Shown piece after piece: positions 10,912-18,803 of a DNA stretch of 64,000 nt. A program made the translations under genes and the position numbers. The DNA is taken from the NCBI RefSeq assembly GCF_001658025.2, contig NZ_CP014007.2, forward strand, positions 3,038,001-3,102,000, read 5' to 3'. Position 1 is the first letter of the stretch; each line of letters begins with the position of its first letter. Under the pieces are notes generated by a model. It had not been told where the DNA came from, ran no database searches, and was given only the letters and a program-made list of their open reading frames with translations. This DNA is from Kosakonia oryzae. GTDB taxonomy: Bacteria; Pseudomonadota; Gammaproteobacteria; Enterobacterales; Enterobacteriaceae.

Positions 10912-12021
10912 ATGGTTGATCTACGTCAGTCCAGGGATGTGCCGCAAGTGATGCTGTCGGTACTGTTTTTAGCAATCATGATTATCGCCTGTTTGTGGAT
11001 TGTTCAGCCCTTTATCCTCGGTTTTGCCTGGGCGGGAACCGTAGTAATAGCCACCTGGCCGTTGCTGTTACGTCTGCAACGCCTGCTGTTTGGCCGACGC
11101 TCGCTGGCGGTTCTGGTGATGATGTTGCTATTAATCCTGCTGTTTATTGTTCCCGTAGCCCTGCTGGTGAACAGCCTGGTAGACTCCAGCGGCCCGGTTA
11201 TCCATGCCATTACCACCGGTTCGATGTCACCGCCCGATCTGGCATGGCTGCACAGCATCCCGCTGGTGGGTGAAAAGCTCTATAGCGGCTGGCATAACCT
11301 GCTGGATATGGGGGGCACCGCGATCATGGCGAAACTGCGGCCTTACGTTGGGGCAACCACCACGTGGTTTGTCGGCCAGGCCGCGCATATTGGTCGTTTT
11401 ATGCTGCACTGTGGGCTGATGCTGTTATTCAGCGCCTTGCTCTACTGGCGAGGTGAACAGGTGGCGCAGGGGATTCGCCATTTCGCCGTTCGTCTGGCGG
11501 CAAAGCGCGGCGATGCGGCAGTGTTGCTCGCCGGTCAGGCTATCCGCGCGGTAGCGCTGGGCGTGGTCGTGACCGCGCTGGTGCAGGCGGTTCTGGGCGG
11601 AATCGGGCTGGCCATCTCCGGCGTCCCTTACGCTACGCTGCTCACCGTCGTGATGCTGATGACCTGTCTTATCCAGATTGGGCCATTGCTGGTGCTGGTT
11701 CCGGCGATCATCTGGCTTTACTGGAGCGGCGATTCCACCTGGGGCACCGTGCTGCTGGTCTGGAGCTGCGTGGTCGCCACGCTGGATAACTTTATCCGCC
11801 CGGTGCTTATTCGTATGGGTGCAGACTTACCGCTGATTTTGATCCTCTCCGGCGTCATCGGCGGGCTGATCGCATTTGGTATGATTGGCCTGTTTATTGG
11901 CCCGGTGCTGCTGGCCGTCTCATGGCGTCTTTTCTCCGCATGGGTGAATGAAGTGCCCGAACCCACCACGCGCGCAGAAGATGTATTGAATGACGAGCAA
12001 AATTCACAAGCCTCTTCCTGA
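10912..12021 (+). CDS. ydiK: YdiK, AI-2E-family membrane permease-like protein
   Basis: 369-residue polytopic inner-membrane protein of the AI-2E exporter (UPF0118) family, nearly identical in layout to E. coli YdiK (370 residues). About eight membrane segments are visible, in clusters near 15-75, 160-180 and 205-345. The family-typical C-terminal part contains DNFIRPVLIRMGADLPLILILSGVI in separate conserved pieces. The transported molecule is not established. It is divergent from ydiJ and followed by a hairpin terminator. Confidence 0.92.
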   Translation: MVDLRQSRDVPQVMLSVLFLAIMIIACLWIVQPFILGFAWAGTVVIATWPLLLRLQRLLFGRRSLAVLVMMLLLILLFIVPVALLVNSLVDSSGPVIHAITTGSMSPPDLAWLHSIPLVGEKLYSGWHNLLDMGGTAIMAKLRPYVGATTTWFVGQAAHIGRFMLHCGLMLLFSALLYWRGEQVAQGIRHFAVRLAAKRGDAAVLLAGQAIRAVALGVVVTALVQAVLGGIGLAISGVPYATLLTVVMLMTCLIQIGPLLVLVPAIIWLYWSGDSTWGTVLLVWSCVVATLDNFIRPVLIRMGADLPLILILSGVIGGLIAFGMIGLFIGPVLLAVSWRLFSAWVNEVPEPTTRAEDVLNDEQNSQASS

Positions 12022-12030
12022 AAATAATCT

Positions 12031-12052
12031 TAAGGCGGGGTAGCCCGCCTTA
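12031..12052 (+). terminator. Hairpin terminator after ydiK
   Basis: Inverted repeat TAAGGCGGG/CCCGCCTTA with a 4-nt loop, starting 9 bp after the ydiK stop. It is GC-rich with AT-rich flanks and no long T-tract, so termination may be partial. Confidence 0.65.
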
Positions 12053-12164
12053 AATAATTATTAAGCCATGCTTATCATTTAAGATAATAAAATCTAATCA
12101 GACTCCTCTGTAGCCCGCATAATGCGGTATCTTCCGCATATATTCTTCAAGACCATTAAACTAA

Positions 12165-12178
12165 TGAGACGAATCTGA
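12165..12178 (+). promoter_or_regulatory. RcsB box for rprA
   Basis: TGAGACGAATCTGA resembles the RcsB/RcsAB box (TaAGAatatTCCTA-like) and ends 35 bp before the rprA 5' end, i.e. just upstream of the -35. RcsB activation of rprA is established in E. coli. A CTACTATA -10 region lies at 12201-12208. Confidence 0.65.
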
Positions 12179-12213
12179 TCGACTCAAAAAAGCCGCATGC
12201 CTACTATAAGACC

Positions 12214-12319
12214 ACGGTTATAAATCAACACCTTGGTTTATAAGCATGGAAATCCCCTGAGTGAAACAACGAATTGCTGTGTGTAGTCTTTGCCCATCTC
12301 CCACGATGGGCTTTTTTTT
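12214..12319 (+). ncRNA. rprA: RprA small RNA
   Basis: About 106 nt. It begins ACGGTTATAAATCAACA and contains GGAAATCCCCTGAGTGAAAC and the terminator stem CCCATCTCCCACGATGGG followed by eight T. This is essentially the E. coli RprA sequence, with changes in the first loop. RprA is an Hfq-dependent sRNA that opens the rpoS leader and is induced by the Rcs envelope-stress phosphorelay. It sits downstream of ydiK, as in E. coli. The gap 12053-12213 holds only its promoter region. Confidence 0.96.
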
Positions 12320-12332
12320 CGCCTCAAAAACA

Positions 12333-12521
12333 TCACTTCGCATTACCCATCACCGCGCACGTACCATTATCAAGCGCAGCGCCAACAGGCAGATAATCTA
12401 ACGCCAAATGTACTGCGCTGACATCCGGACCATCGCAGGCGCGTATATGATCATTATACGAGGCGCAGCCGTTGAGCGCCGTACAGGCCAGTACGGCAAT
12501 AACCATTAATAAATTTTTCAT
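12333..12521 (-). CDS. Small lipoprotein, function unknown
   Basis: 62 residues starting MKNLLMVIAVLACTALNGC: a short signal peptide ending in a lipobox (LNGC, Cys19), so it is probably lipid-anchored. The mature part is about 44 residues and contains two further cysteines. ATG 12521 is preferred over an upstream frame extension. It converges with rprA, whose terminator lies 13 bp from its stop. Confidence 0.7.
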   Translation of the reverse strand: MKNLLMVIAVLACTALNGCASYNDHIRACDGPDVSAVHLALDYLPVGAALDNGTCAVMGNAK

Positions 12522-12652
12522 GCAAACCATTCCAGATAATACGGGTGAGTCAACGTTGCATTAAAAAAACGCACACTGATGAAAAACAAAAAAAATTAAC
12601 GACGAAAGAGATTTGGAGAGGTGAAAATAAATAGCAGAGATTGCGTAAATCC

Positions 12653-12853
12653 TTATTTCACCCTGCCAGAAAACAGATTATGCTGCGCCAGAACATGATC
12701 AACCACATTGCGTAACCTTCCCTGTAACGCCACATATACCCGGCGATCGCCCGCGTAATTCACCCACATGGCACCTTCAGGCTCCACTTCCACAAAACCT
12801 GTCAGGCCATTACAAATAAAATGAACGTAATGTCGTTCATGGTTTTTTCTCAT
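12653..12853 (-). CDS. Small hypothetical protein
   Basis: 66 residues from ATG 12853 (MRKNHERHYVHFICNGLTGF); the upstream extension of the frame looks like read-through of non-coding sequence. Mixed polar composition with no signal peptide or membrane segment. Family not recognised. Confidence 0.45.
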   Translation of the reverse strand: MRKNHERHYVHFICNGLTGFVEVEPEGAMWVNYAGDRRVYVALQGRLRNVVDHVLAQHNLFSGRVK

Positions 12854-12983
12854 ATTACATTGCCTCGAAATACGTCGCTTAAATAAAGCGTGAAATACTA
12901 TGCGGGATAAATAACAGTGAACAGAAAGGATTATATGCAGGGTAATTATCAATACAATGAATATATTCAGGGGCGCGGCACAA

Positions 12984-13014
12984 ATAGCTTACGATCACAC
13001 GCATAGCTTACGAT
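12984..13014. repeat. 12-bp direct repeat pair
   Basis: ATAGCTTACGAT occurs at 12984-12995 and 13003-13014, 19 bp start to start, so nearly on the same DNA face. It lies in the 258-bp gap 12854-13111, which holds no gene other than the terminator at its right end. It could be a binding site for a dimeric regulator; nothing else supports that. Confidence 0.4.
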
Positions 13015-13075
13015 TATGTGAGAAATAAAGTGGGCTTGTTATTTCTTACATGTATTTGTTATCTGCATGCTAACC

Positions 13076-13104
13076 AGAAAAACAGCCCATCTGGCGATGG
13101 GCTG
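13076..13104 (-). terminator. Intrinsic terminator of the GH3-symporter operon
   Basis: On the minus strand, CAGCCCATC-GCCA-GATGGGCTG forms a perfect 9-bp stem followed by a T-run, 8 bp downstream of the GH3 stop. Confidence 0.85.
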
Positions 13105-13111
13105 CGGTTTG

Positions 13112-15484
13112 CTAACGGTTGATTTCGCAGCGGCTCATCATCCTCCATGCGGCTGGCAGCACCCGCGTTTCACCGGTAACATTCACCGTTGCTGTTGTGC
13201 GTATATCGCCCGATGACGCACCAGCCCGCAATTCAAACTCGCCCGGCTCGACGATGCGCTTGCCGTCGCGCCGCGTGAAATTGAGCATATCCACGGGCAG
13301 GGTAAAGGTCAGCGTGGCTGACTCTCCTGGCGAAAGCTCCACGCGCTGGAACGCTTTCAACTCCTGCACCGGCCGTACCATCGAAGCGACTTTGTCGCGC
13401 ACGTAGATCTGCACAACCTCGCTGCCGCTGCGTTCGCCAACATTGGTGACCCGAATCTGCAATGCGATTTCGCCATCAATAGCCACTTCCGGCGTTAACA
13501 ATACCAGAGGCGCATAATCGAACTGCGTCCAGCTTAGCCCGTAGCCGAACGGGTAGCGGGAGCCAAAATGGAAGGCAAACGGCGTGCCGCCGCTTTTCAG
13601 TTTGTGGTTGTAATAATAGGGCATCGCGCCCGCACTTTTCGGCACGCTCACCACCAGCCGTCCCTGCGGTTCCGCGCGGCCGGTCAGCACATCGGCAATT
13701 GCGTAGCCGCCCTCCTGACCCGGCGCCCATGCCATTAACCAGGCGGCAACACGCGTTTCCAGCCCTTGCAGGTTGTAAGGACGCCCACCGGTCATCACCA
13801 CCACCACGGGTTTGCCGGTCTCGACCAGCGCCTCGAGCAATTGCTGTTGCACACCGGGCAGCGACAGGCTGTCCGTATCGGAGCCTTCACCCACCGTGCC
13901 GCTCTGGAATAGCCCGGCAAGATCGCCCACACAGGCAATCACCACATCGCTCTCCTGCGCCGCACGCACCGCCTGCGGGATCAGGCTTTGATCCATGGAA
14001 ACCGGCGATTTCTGCATCGGTTTGCCGGAGGCATCGCCCGGGAAGACCGGCGCTCCCGCCATGCGTTTTTCAATGATGTGGCAACCTTTCGCATAGCGAA
14101 CATTGCCCTCCCCCAGCGCCTGGCGCAATGCCGCGAGCGGTGTGGTGACCTGCGAGGTCTCTTCCAGCATATCGCTGATGATCAAATGTACCGGAAAACT
14201 GTAACCGCTGAGCAGGGCCAGCGGATCGTCCGCTGTCGGGCCAACCACCGCCACTTTTGGTGTTCCTCGCAGCGGCAGAATGCCGTTGTTTTCCAGCAGG
14301 GTCAGCGAACGGGTTGCCACGTCACGCGCAGCCTGCCGTGCCGCATCAGACTGCAACACGATACGGCGCTCATCTGTGTAGGGCTGTTCGAACAATCCAA
14401 GGCGGAATTTAACCGCCAGTACGCGGGCGACGATTTCATCGATCTTCGCCATTGAAATTAGCCCGCGCTCAACCGCCTCCGCCAGATGACGGGCGCAGTC
14501 ATCTTTCGGCAATTCAATATCCAGCCCGGCGTTAAAGGCTAACGCCGCCGATTCTGCCGCATCATGACTGACGCCGTGATGCTGATGGAGCAGACTGACG
14601 CCGCCATAATCGGCAACGATAATGCCATCAAAGCCCCACTCTTCGCGCAGCAGCGTGGTCAGCAGGAAATGATCGCTGTGCCCGGGTTGATTATCGATGT
14701 CGTGATAAGCGGGCATCACCGAACCGGCTTTCGCCAGTTTGACCGCCATTTCAAAGGGCAACAAAAAGGTGTCGTTAAGTTCGCAAAAACCCAGATGCAC
14801 CGGCGCATGGTTGCGCGCGCCTTCGCTGAAAGAGTGGCCAACGTAGTGTTTGAGCGTCGCCAGCATATCGCCCCGCTCGCCCTGTAACCCCTCAACATAA
14901 GCACAGGCCATCATACCTACCAGCCAGGGATCTTCGCCAAACGTCTCCTCAGTGCGGCCCCAGCGCACATCGCGCGAAACATCCAGCACCGGCGCCAGCC
15001 CCTGCTTGCAACCGGTGCTGCGCGCTTCCTCGCCGATTTGCTGTGCGGCGCGTTTTATCAGCGCCGGATCCCAGGTCGAACCATAGTTAAGTGATGAAGG
15101 AAATAGCGTGGCCTCTTTGCACAACAAGCCCACCAGACACTCTTCATGAAACAGCGCCGGGATCCCCAGCCGCGTCTCTTCTACCATGCTTTTTTGCAGC
15201 CGGTTAGCGGCCCTTACCCCGCTTTGCGCATCAACAATATGCGTACCGAGCGGACGGGTTATCTGCCCGATACCTCGCGTTAACCGTTCAGCCAGCGCCG
15301 CCTGGGCACTGACGCCGGCAAATTCGTCGCTCAAATCGCTACGTTCGCGGTGCTCGCCATCTTCTGACAGCACCAGCCATAATGCATGCATCTGGGCGAA
15401 TTTCTCTTCCGGTGTCATCCGGGCAAGCAGATCGGCCACGCGTTCGGAAACCGGGCGGCCAGGGTCCTGATAAATTGCGCTCAT
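13112..15484 (-). CDS. Glycoside hydrolase family 3 beta-glycosidase
   Basis: 790 residues with the GH3 layout: an N-terminal TIM-barrel domain with the substrate-binding KH pair (212-213, LKHYVGHS) and the nucleophile Asp292 in IIVADYGG, a second alpha/beta domain, and a C-terminal fibronectin-III-like domain (about 670-770). There is no signal peptide, so it is cytosolic and acts on oligosaccharides imported by the adjacent symporter. Resemblance is to beta-glucosidase/beta-xylosidase types; the substrate is not fixed. It overlaps the symporter gene by 4 bp (ATGA). Confidence 0.9.
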   Translation of the reverse strand: MSAIYQDPGRPVSERVADLLARMTPEEKFAQMHALWLVLSEDGEHRERSDLSDEFAGVSAQAALAERLTRGIGQITRPLGTHIVDAQSGVRAANRLQKSMVEETRLGIPALFHEECLVGLLCKEATLFPSSLNYGSTWDPALIKRAAQQIGEEARSTGCKQGLAPVLDVSRDVRWGRTEETFGEDPWLVGMMACAYVEGLQGERGDMLATLKHYVGHSFSEGARNHAPVHLGFCELNDTFLLPFEMAVKLAKAGSVMPAYHDIDNQPGHSDHFLLTTLLREEWGFDGIIVADYGGVSLLHQHHGVSHDAAESAALAFNAGLDIELPKDDCARHLAEAVERGLISMAKIDEIVARVLAVKFRLGLFEQPYTDERRIVLQSDAARQAARDVATRSLTLLENNGILPLRGTPKVAVVGPTADDPLALLSGYSFPVHLIISDMLEETSQVTTPLAALRQALGEGNVRYAKGCHIIEKRMAGAPVFPGDASGKPMQKSPVSMDQSLIPQAVRAAQESDVVIACVGDLAGLFQSGTVGEGSDTDSLSLPGVQQQLLEALVETGKPVVVVMTGGRPYNLQGLETRVAAWLMAWAPGQEGGYAIADVLTGRAEPQGRLVVSVPKSAGAMPYYYNHKLKSGGTPFAFHFGSRYPFGYGLSWTQFDYAPLVLLTPEVAIDGEIALQIRVTNVGERSGSEVVQIYVRDKVASMVRPVQELKAFQRVELSPGESATLTFTLPVDMLNFTRRDGKRIVEPGEFELRAGASSGDIRTTATVNVTGETRVLPAAWRMMSRCEINR

Positions 15485-16890
15485 CGGGTCACTCCTGTGT
15501 TACTGAAATCCGGGGTAGTTTGTGGGGTTGCCACTGAATTGCTGGCGTCGCGTTTGCGGATCAGTTCGCGGGCAATGGTGTTGGTCAGCTGGCTATTCAG
15601 TTTGTAGCGGGTAAGCAACAGCACCATGCTAATAAACAGCAGACACGGAATCAGCGTAAACAACGCATTGATGGTGGTCAGTACGCTGGCCGTTTGCTGC
15701 GCCTGGTTCGGTATATAATCCACCGCGCCCAGCACCCAGCCGACAACGGCGCCACCAAGCGCAAGACCGAACTTGATGGCAAACAGCGCCGTCGAGAACA
15801 CCAGGCCATCAAGGCGTCGCCCGCTGCGATGCTCTTCGTAATCCACCACATCGGAAAACATGGTCCACTGTAGCGGCGTGGTGAGATTCTGAATAAAGCT
15901 GAAAACAATATTGAGGCCAAATATAAGCCACACTTGCGTAGGCGGAATGATAAATATCAGTGCGGCAAACACCACAAAGGTAATGATGGTCCACTGATAA
16001 GCCCGAACGCGATCAAATTTCCCCAACAAACGTGCGGAGAATAATGCGCCAAGCAGCGCGGCAATCATGCCGGACACAATAAAGGCAAAGACCATTTCCG
16101 GGCGCTGTAATACATATTTGACGTAATACATGGTTGCCGAGCCACGCGTAACCACGGCGGTGAGCAGTAAAATATTGAACAGAAAAACAATGCGCCACTG
16201 GCTATTTTTCGCCAGTAATTTGAGATCGCTGAATATTGATCCTGAGCTGTCATTATGCGGCGTATAACGCTCACGGGTCATAAAGAAGCAGCCGAAGAAG
16301 AGTAAAATACCCAGCACGCCCATCATACTCATCGCGTAAAAATAGCCCTTCTGATCGTTGCCGTTACCGAGCTGCGCCACCAGCGGTAACGCAATTACCG
16401 TCACGATCAATCCGCCGATAAACGACAGGCAAAAACGCCACGATTGCAGGGAATGGCGCTCCTGCGGGTCCATGGTCAGCGAACCGGGCATTGCGCAGTA
16501 CGGTACATTTATCGCGGAGTAGATAAAACTCAGGATCGCGTAAGTCACGCAGGCATAGATGATTTTCGCCGTTGGACCGGCATCCGGCACATAGAAAGTG
16601 ATAATGCAACTGACGCCAAACGGAATCGCAAACCATAGCAGCCAGGGGCGGAAACGTCCGTGACGGGTTTGCGTGCGATCGACCAGTGCGCCAATACAGG
16701 GATCGGCAAACGCATCAATCACCCGCACCACCAAAAACATGGTGCCCATAATAGCGGCGGGTAAACCAAAAACATCGGTATAGAAATAAGCGAGAAACAG
16801 TGTGGCCGTTTGCCAGACCAGCGCGCTGGCCATATCGCCGAGGCCATAACCTATTTTATCTTTGGTACTGAGAACAGAGGTGAGGGTCAT
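15481..16890 (-). CDS. GPH-family sugar:cation symporter
   Basis: 469-residue membrane protein of the glycoside-pentoside-hexuronide:cation symporter family (YicJ/XynP/MelB type). It starts KDKIGYGLGDMASALVWQ, has the RVIDAFADPCIGALVDRTQTR-type loop after the second helix and about 12 hydrophobic segments. It is first in an operon with the GH3 enzyme, which suggests uptake of a beta-linked di- or oligosaccharide followed by cytoplasmic cleavage. Confidence 0.9.
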   Translation of the reverse strand: MTLTSVLSTKDKIGYGLGDMASALVWQTATLFLAYFYTDVFGLPAAIMGTMFLVVRVIDAFADPCIGALVDRTQTRHGRFRPWLLWFAIPFGVSCIITFYVPDAGPTAKIIYACVTYAILSFIYSAINVPYCAMPGSLTMDPQERHSLQSWRFCLSFIGGLIVTVIALPLVAQLGNGNDQKGYFYAMSMMGVLGILLFFGCFFMTRERYTPHNDSSGSIFSDLKLLAKNSQWRIVFLFNILLLTAVVTRGSATMYYVKYVLQRPEMVFAFIVSGMIAALLGALFSARLLGKFDRVRAYQWTIITFVVFAALIFIIPPTQVWLIFGLNIVFSFIQNLTTPLQWTMFSDVVDYEEHRSGRRLDGLVFSTALFAIKFGLALGGAVVGWVLGAVDYIPNQAQQTASVLTTINALFTLIPCLLFISMVLLLTRYKLNSQLTNTIARELIRKRDASNSVATPQTTPDFSNTGVTR

Positions 16891-16996
16891 TTTTTATCAG
16901 CCTTGTGAGGTGAAAATGGATATTTCAACCTGACGCGAATTGGGCTTCGCGCCGCTTACTACAGGCTAAAGTATTAGAAGAAGCGCTCACCCGGAC

Positions 16997-17042
16997 AATT
17001 GTGATAATTACCAGGCTTTTTACGTTTTTTAGTAATTGTGAT
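16997..17042. promoter_or_regulatory. Probable operator of the symporter-GH3 operon
   Basis: AATTGTGAT occurs twice (16997-17005 and 17034-17042). Between the copies, AATTAC and GTAATT form an inverted pair. This lies 107-152 bp upstream of the symporter start, in its promoter region. The regulator is unknown; the TGTGA cores might also attract CRP. Confidence 0.4.
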
Positions 17043-17050
17043 CGCCGACG

Positions 17051-17080
17051 AGTTAAAAAAATCCCCGACATTGTGTCGGC
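17051..17080 (-). terminator. Intrinsic terminator read leftward
   Basis: On the minus strand, CCGAC-ACAAT-GTCGG is followed by GGA and a run of seven T. It would end a leftward transcript from a gene to its right, but the gene now to its right is the rightward integrase. This fits a host transcription unit separated from its terminator by prophage insertion. Confidence 0.6.
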
Positions 17081-17245
17081 ATCTGCATACCCAAGCACCA
17101 AATAAAACCATTATTAATCATTAAATTATAAATTTAACTGATTATTTGACCAGTATTTTTTAGTGCATTTTTTCTCAATTTAGGCTAATTTTGTCGTCCC
17201 AGTCCCCCACACAGCACCCCACAGGACACCAGTAAGGAACGATAT
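17081..17245. other. Probable attL region with integrase arm-like repeats
   Basis: AT-rich stretch immediately before int that ends in a C-rich block with CCCCACA at 17205-17211 and 17217-17223 (12-bp spacing). The attachment core cannot be defined because the right prophage end is outside the window. The host/prophage border is put here because the host operon ends at about 17.05 kb and int starts at 17246. Confidence 0.4.
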
Positions 17246-18331
17246 ATGGCTTTTTACACGGTAGAGAAAAGAATCAAATCAGACGGCACCCTGCGCTACC
17301 GGTGCACTGTTGGGGTGAAAAAGGCAGGGAAATATATCTACCGTGAGAACAGGACGTTTGGAAAATTGTCTCTCGCAAAAGCCTGGGGAATAAGCAGGGT
17401 TTCGCATATAGAAAACAATGGGATTCCTTCTGATGACCAGTCACCAAAAGTGACGCTTGGTGAGCTTATACAAAAATACACCAGCCACCCGAACATAAAG
17501 TACGGACGTTCAAAAGCTGATGTACTAAAACTGATATCCCGCTCACCTGTAGCCAGCGTTGCAGTTTCTGATTTGTCATCAGGTACACTTATTGAGCATT
17601 GCGAGCAACGACGGGCCTGTGGTGCAGGTGCTGCGACGGTAGCGCAGGATCTGGCTTATATTGGTTCTGTCCTTAAAGCGGCTAAACCGATTTTTAATAT
17701 TGATGCAGACCTGCAGGCATATAGCCTTGCCAGGCAAAACCTTACGCAAATGAAAGTCATAGGGCCAACACAGAAGAGAAGTCGGCGCCCCACGCGCGAG
17801 GAATCGGAACAGATTATTGCTGGCTTAAGAAACAAAGAAATGACCTCCTATAAAAAAGTCCCTTTCTCTGACATTTTTTTATTTTCCATACTAACCTGCA
17901 TGCGTATTGGGGAAGTTTGCAGAATTCAATGGGAAGATGTTGATATGCAGCAAAAGGCTGTTTTGGTCAGGGACAGAAAGGATCCGAGAAAAAAAGCCGG
18001 AAACCACATGCTGGTACCCTTACTTGGAGAATCCTGGGATATATTGCAGAGGCAACCAAAAATCTCAGAGAGAGTATTCCCCTTTCACAGTCGAAGCGTT
18101 ACACAAACATATCGCCAGGTACGAGATAAGCTGGGCATAGAAGATTTACGCTATCACGATTTGCGTCGGGAGGGCGCCAGCAGGCTATTCGAGTCAGGTT
18201 TTACGATTGAAGAAGTAGCCCAGGTCACAGGACATAAATCACTGAATATCCTTTGGCAGGTTTATACCGAACTATTCCCTAAATCGCTGCATGTGAGACT
18301 GGAGCAACTGAAAAAAGAAAGGCTCGGATAG
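17246..18331 (+). CDS. int: Prophage tyrosine integrase
   Basis: 361-residue tyrosine recombinase. Catalytic residues are visible: Arg220 (TCMRIGEV), His304-x-x-Arg307 (RYHDLRREGA), His330 (VTGHKS) and the nucleophile Tyr340 (WQVYTEL). The N-terminal part is an arm-binding plus core-binding region. It marks the left end of the prophage. Preceded by an AAGGAA ribosome-binding site. No excisionase was recognised nearby; it may lie on the pL side beyond the window. Confidence 0.93.
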   Translation: MAFYTVEKRIKSDGTLRYRCTVGVKKAGKYIYRENRTFGKLSLAKAWGISRVSHIENNGIPSDDQSPKVTLGELIQKYTSHPNIKYGRSKADVLKLISRSPVASVAVSDLSSGTLIEHCEQRRACGAGAATVAQDLAYIGSVLKAAKPIFNIDADLQAYSLARQNLTQMKVIGPTQKRSRRPTREESEQIIAGLRNKEMTSYKKVPFSDIFLFSILTCMRIGEVCRIQWEDVDMQQKAVLVRDRKDPRKKAGNHMLVPLLGESWDILQRQPKISERVFPFHSRSVTQTYRQVRDKLGIEDLRYHDLRREGASRLFESGFTIEEVAQVTGHKSLNILWQVYTELFPKSLHVRLEQLKKERLG

Positions 18332-18803
18332 GATTAAGGCATTACCAGATAGTCCTTTTCAGACCCTTTGCCACACTATTTAACTGTATTAGCTCAGATT
18401 TGACCTGACACAGCTATGGCACAGAGCCAAACCTAATCTGACAGGCAACTCTATGCCAACAGCGGACGTTTCTTAAATTGGGGGCCAAGTCAGATCCACC
18501 GACCTGCTGCTGGAAAAAATCGCTGAGCACGGAGAGTTGGTATTTTTATATATTAGATATTTACCGTAAGAAAAAAACTAATCAGACACCACAATCACAA
18601 TAAGAATCGATTGCCATAGATAATTAAATGAATGAGTTACCTTATTTCCATATGATACTTCTTTGCGAAAATGACATCTGTCCGGCCAGACATCTTAACA
18701 TGACAAAAATAGGAGCAATGCAGGAATCAGAAAATTCCTGCTGTTGAGTAGTTGGATTGAAAACTTTTAAAATATAGACGAGCAATTATATTACACTCGC
18801 TGC
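18332..18803. other. Non-coding gap after int with relic sequence
   Basis: 472 bp without an intact gene. It contains a 48-bp element (18423-18470) homologous to one downstream of cI, and a perfect hairpin GCAGGAAT/ATTCCTGC (18720-18741). A short frame reading VRSTDLLLEKIAEHGELV (from about 18490) looks like a gene fragment of unknown origin. Confidence 0.4.
18423..18470. repeat. 48-bp element, copy 1 (partner at 58468-58515)
   Basis: Aligned without gaps, this and the copy downstream of cI agree at about 34 of 48 positions, with AGAGCC, ACCTAATCTGA and TGCCAA fully conserved and most differences being transitions. Each copy starts within 95 bp of the end of a prophage gene and precedes an AT-rich accessory gene. 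Confidence 0.5.

Noticed and set aside
17081..17245. tRNA gene as attachment site
   Set aside because: No cloverleaf or CCA end can be drawn beside the integrase on either strand.
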